Shown here in pieces: positions 5,653-7,147 of a stretch of 7,147 nucleotides of DNA (its first letter is position 1; every line of letters begins with the position of its first letter). The stretch is taken from assembly GCA_028278465.1 (NCBI GenBank), contig JANQEF010000116.1:1-7147 (forward strand). Direction: 5' to 3'. The notes below the pieces were generated by a model that worked only from the letters and a program-made list of their open reading frames with translations, did not search any database and was not told the origin of the DNA. The position numbers and the translations under genes are program-made. The stretch is from Dehalococcoidia bacterium (GTDB taxonomy: Bacteria; Chloroflexota; Dehalococcoidia; Lucifugimonadales; Lucifugimonadaceae).

Positions 5653-5685
5653 CTTCTTTTTCGGATTTCCTGGCTTCTTTTTCGG
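5653..5685. repeat. 12-bp direct repeat at 21-bp spacing upstream of the DUF1059 gene
   Basis: CTTCTTTTTCGG occurs at 5653-5664 and again at 5674-5685, exactly 21 bases apart (two helical turns). On the minus strand it reads CCGAAAAAGAAG twice. It sits in the 170-base gap between the MFS stop and the DUF1059 start, upstream of the DUF1059/methyltransferase genes. It could be a tandem operator or part of a promoter. The spacing is also a whole number of codons, so a repeated peptide in a degraded coding stretch is an alternative. No clear promoter hexamers are seen in the gap. Confidence 0.6.
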
Positions 5686-5722
5686 GCCAATCCACGGATT
5701 CGAAGCCCGCGTTGGCGACGCC

Positions 5723-7147
5723 TCATGCAGGCCCGTCTGCCTGGTGACTGCGCATCCTGTTGGGGACAATCGCGATCGCAGCTACCAGTGCGACTGCGAT
5801 GAAAAGCGCTGACCCAATGAAACCGACGCTCAGCGCGTCCACGAAATCCTGCCGCGCCAGGCCGACGAGAGTGACTCCTGCATCGCCCGGCAGTTCCTGC
5901 GCCACGTGGGCGACAGCACCAAGACTGTCTGCGATAACGTGGGCCGCCTTTTCGGGCACCAGGCCCTTCACCGAATCGGTCACGTTCGAGCGATAGACGC
6001 CGTTCACGACGCTGCCGAGGATCGCGATCCCGAGCGCGAAGCCCAGTTCGCGAGAGGTGTCGTTCATCGCTGAGCCAATACCGGCGTCATCGACAGGGAC
6101 GGAGGCCATGATGGTGTCGGTCAGCGCCGTCATGATGATCCCGGCGCCAAGGCCGAACAGAGACAGCGCAATGGCCGGCACCGCGTACGCGGTCTTGATG
6201 TCGAGCTGCATGAACAGGAACAGGCCGGAGATGATCGACCCGATCGCAACCACCGAAAGCAGCTTCGGACCGAGGATGTTCTCCGTCTTGCTGGCGAACC
6301 CTGCGCCGATCATCATCGCCCCGGCCGAAGGCATGATCGCCAGTCCGGCCTGGAACGCCGTCTTGTCCTGGACGAGCTGGAAGTACTGGGTGAGGAAGTA
6401 GAACACTCCCATCATCGCCAGCCACAGGAGCAGCATGACAAGGAACGAGCCGGTGAAGTCGGCCTGCCTGAAGTAGCGGAGCGGCAGCATCGGGTGCGAG
6501 CTTCGGAGCTCGACGACCACGAACGCCACGAGCAGTACGCCTCCGGCAACGAACGAGCCAACGATCTCCGCAGACGCCCAGCCGCTCTCACCGCCTTCGA
6601 TGATTCCGTAGATGGTGGCGAGCAGACCGGCCGTTACGAGCAACGCGCCCGGGATATCGAGCGACTGCTGTCTGCTGTCCTTCGATTCGGGCACAGCCTT
6701 CGCACCGATCAGGGCCGCGGCTACTACGGGGACATGAAGCAGGAACACCGCCTCCCAGCCGATCTGGTCCACGACGAGTCCGCCGAGCATCGGTCCCGCG
6801 ACCATCCCGAGAGAGCCTGCGGCGGTCCAGGTTGCTATCGCCCTCGCCCTCTCAGTTCTGTCGAACACGTCGGTGATGATGGATAGCGTTGACGGGAGCA
6901 GGAACGCGGCTCCGATTCCCTGGATGCCGCGTGTTGCGATCAGCGCTTCAGAGCTGGTTGAGAAGGCGGCGCCTACAGATCCGAGGCCGAACACGCTCAT
7001 CCCGATTGCGAACACTCTGCGCCGACCGAACCGGTCACCGGTGGTCCCGCCGACCAGCAACAGACCGGCGACCAGCAGCGAGTACGCGTTGATCACCCAC
7101 TGGAGCACCGAGTTCGAGGCTCCGAACTCGCGAGAGATCGCAGGCAG
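5723..7147 (-). CDS. MFS transporter, DHA2/EmrB-QacA type, 5' end beyond the window
   Basis: This is an integral membrane drug/proton antiporter-type exporter with 474 residues visible. The reading frame stays open to the window edge, where LPAISREFGASNS precedes VLQWVINAYSLLVAG. That is the conserved end of the periplasmic loop and start of TM2 in DHA2 proteins, so the true start lies outside and the GTG at 7108 is an internal valine. Visible motifs, numbered from the window edge, are motif A GTTGDRFGRRR (34-44), motif B RGIQGIGAAFLLP (73-85) and motif C GPMLGGLVVDQIGW (118-131). Many later hydrophobic segments support the 14-helix arrangement. The C-terminus is short and hydrophilic (NRMRSHQADGPA). 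DHA2 members export drugs, dyes or natural products; the substrate here is unknown. It is the first visible gene of the right-hand minus-strand series and may export a product of the two methyltransferases. Confidence 0.93.
   Translation of the reverse strand: MPAISREFGASNSVLQWVINAYSLLVAGLLLVGGTTGDRFGRRRVFAIGMSVFGLGSVGAAFSTSSEALIATRGIQGIGAAFLLPSTLSIITDVFDRTERARAIATWTAAGSLGMVAGPMLGGLVVDQIGWEAVFLLHVPVVAAALIGAKAVPESKDSRQQSLDIPGALLVTAGLLATIYGIIEGGESGWASAEIVGSFVAGGVLLVAFVVVELRSSHPMLPLRYFRQADFTGSFLVMLLLWLAMMGVFYFLTQYFQLVQDKTAFQAGLAIMPSAGAMMIGAGFASKTENILGPKLLSVVAIGSIISGLFLFMQLDIKTAYAVPAIALSLFGLGAGIIMTALTDTIMASVPVDDAGIGSAMNDTSRELGFALGIAILGSVVNGVYRSNVTDSVKGLVPEKAAHVIADSLGAVAHVAQELPGDAGVTLVGLARQDFVDALSVGFIGSALFIAVALVAAIAIVPNRMRSHQADGPA

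Noticed and set aside
5690..5712. T-loop-like TTCGAATCC on the minus strand, suggesting a tRNA fragment
   Set aside because: The flanking bases do not form a five-pair T stem and no acceptor stem or CCA follows.

Overview
The window looks like chromosomal DNA of a GC-rich actinobacterium. Support comes from the GC-rich coding sequence with strong third-position G/C bias, a leaderless-type promoter, a tRNA gene with an encoded CCA end, and protein families common in that phylum: a stand-alone UBP-type zinc finger, a CDGSH/ferredoxin hybrid, an ArsM-like methyltransferase, DUF1059 and a DHA2 drug transporter. The genus cannot be fixed from the sequence alone. No integrase, transposase, phage gene or CRISPR array is visible.

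Left block (1-1496, + strand): an AraC-type DNA-binding protein with an apparently leaderless start is followed by an atypical NAD(P)-binding SDR/epimerase. The two overlap by 149 bases. The regulator's tail inside the overlap looks like out-of-frame sequence, so its C-terminus may be truncated or frameshifted. A GC-rich hairpin separates this pair from the next, convergent block.

Middle block (1600-2700, - strand): a protein with two CDGSH 2Fe-2S domains flanking a divergent 4Fe-4S domain, followed by an 85-residue UBP-type zinc finger. They probably form one operon. Its likely promoter carries a perfect 13-bp inverted repeat (GCAAT-ATC-ATTGC) between the -35 and -10 elements, which suggests a dedicated regulator.

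Intergenic block (about 2740-3155): a degenerate tandem array of roughly 60-bp units, about seven copies, some with a CCGGCC...GGCCGG hairpin core. It ends just upstream of a class II tRNA-Ser(UGA) gene (3198-3287, + strand). A 12-bp perfect hairpin follows, between the tRNA and the oppositely oriented genes to the right.

Right block (3387-7147, - strand): in transcription order, a 14-TM-type MFS exporter (5' end beyond the window), a 170-bp gap with a 12-bp direct repeat, a DUF1059 protein, an ArsM-like methyltransferase with only one cysteine, and a second methyltransferase with an N-terminal winged-helix dimerisation domain. The order suggests a modification-plus-export module for a small molecule. 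The substrate is unknown, and loss of the arsenic-binding cysteines argues against simple arsenite methylation.
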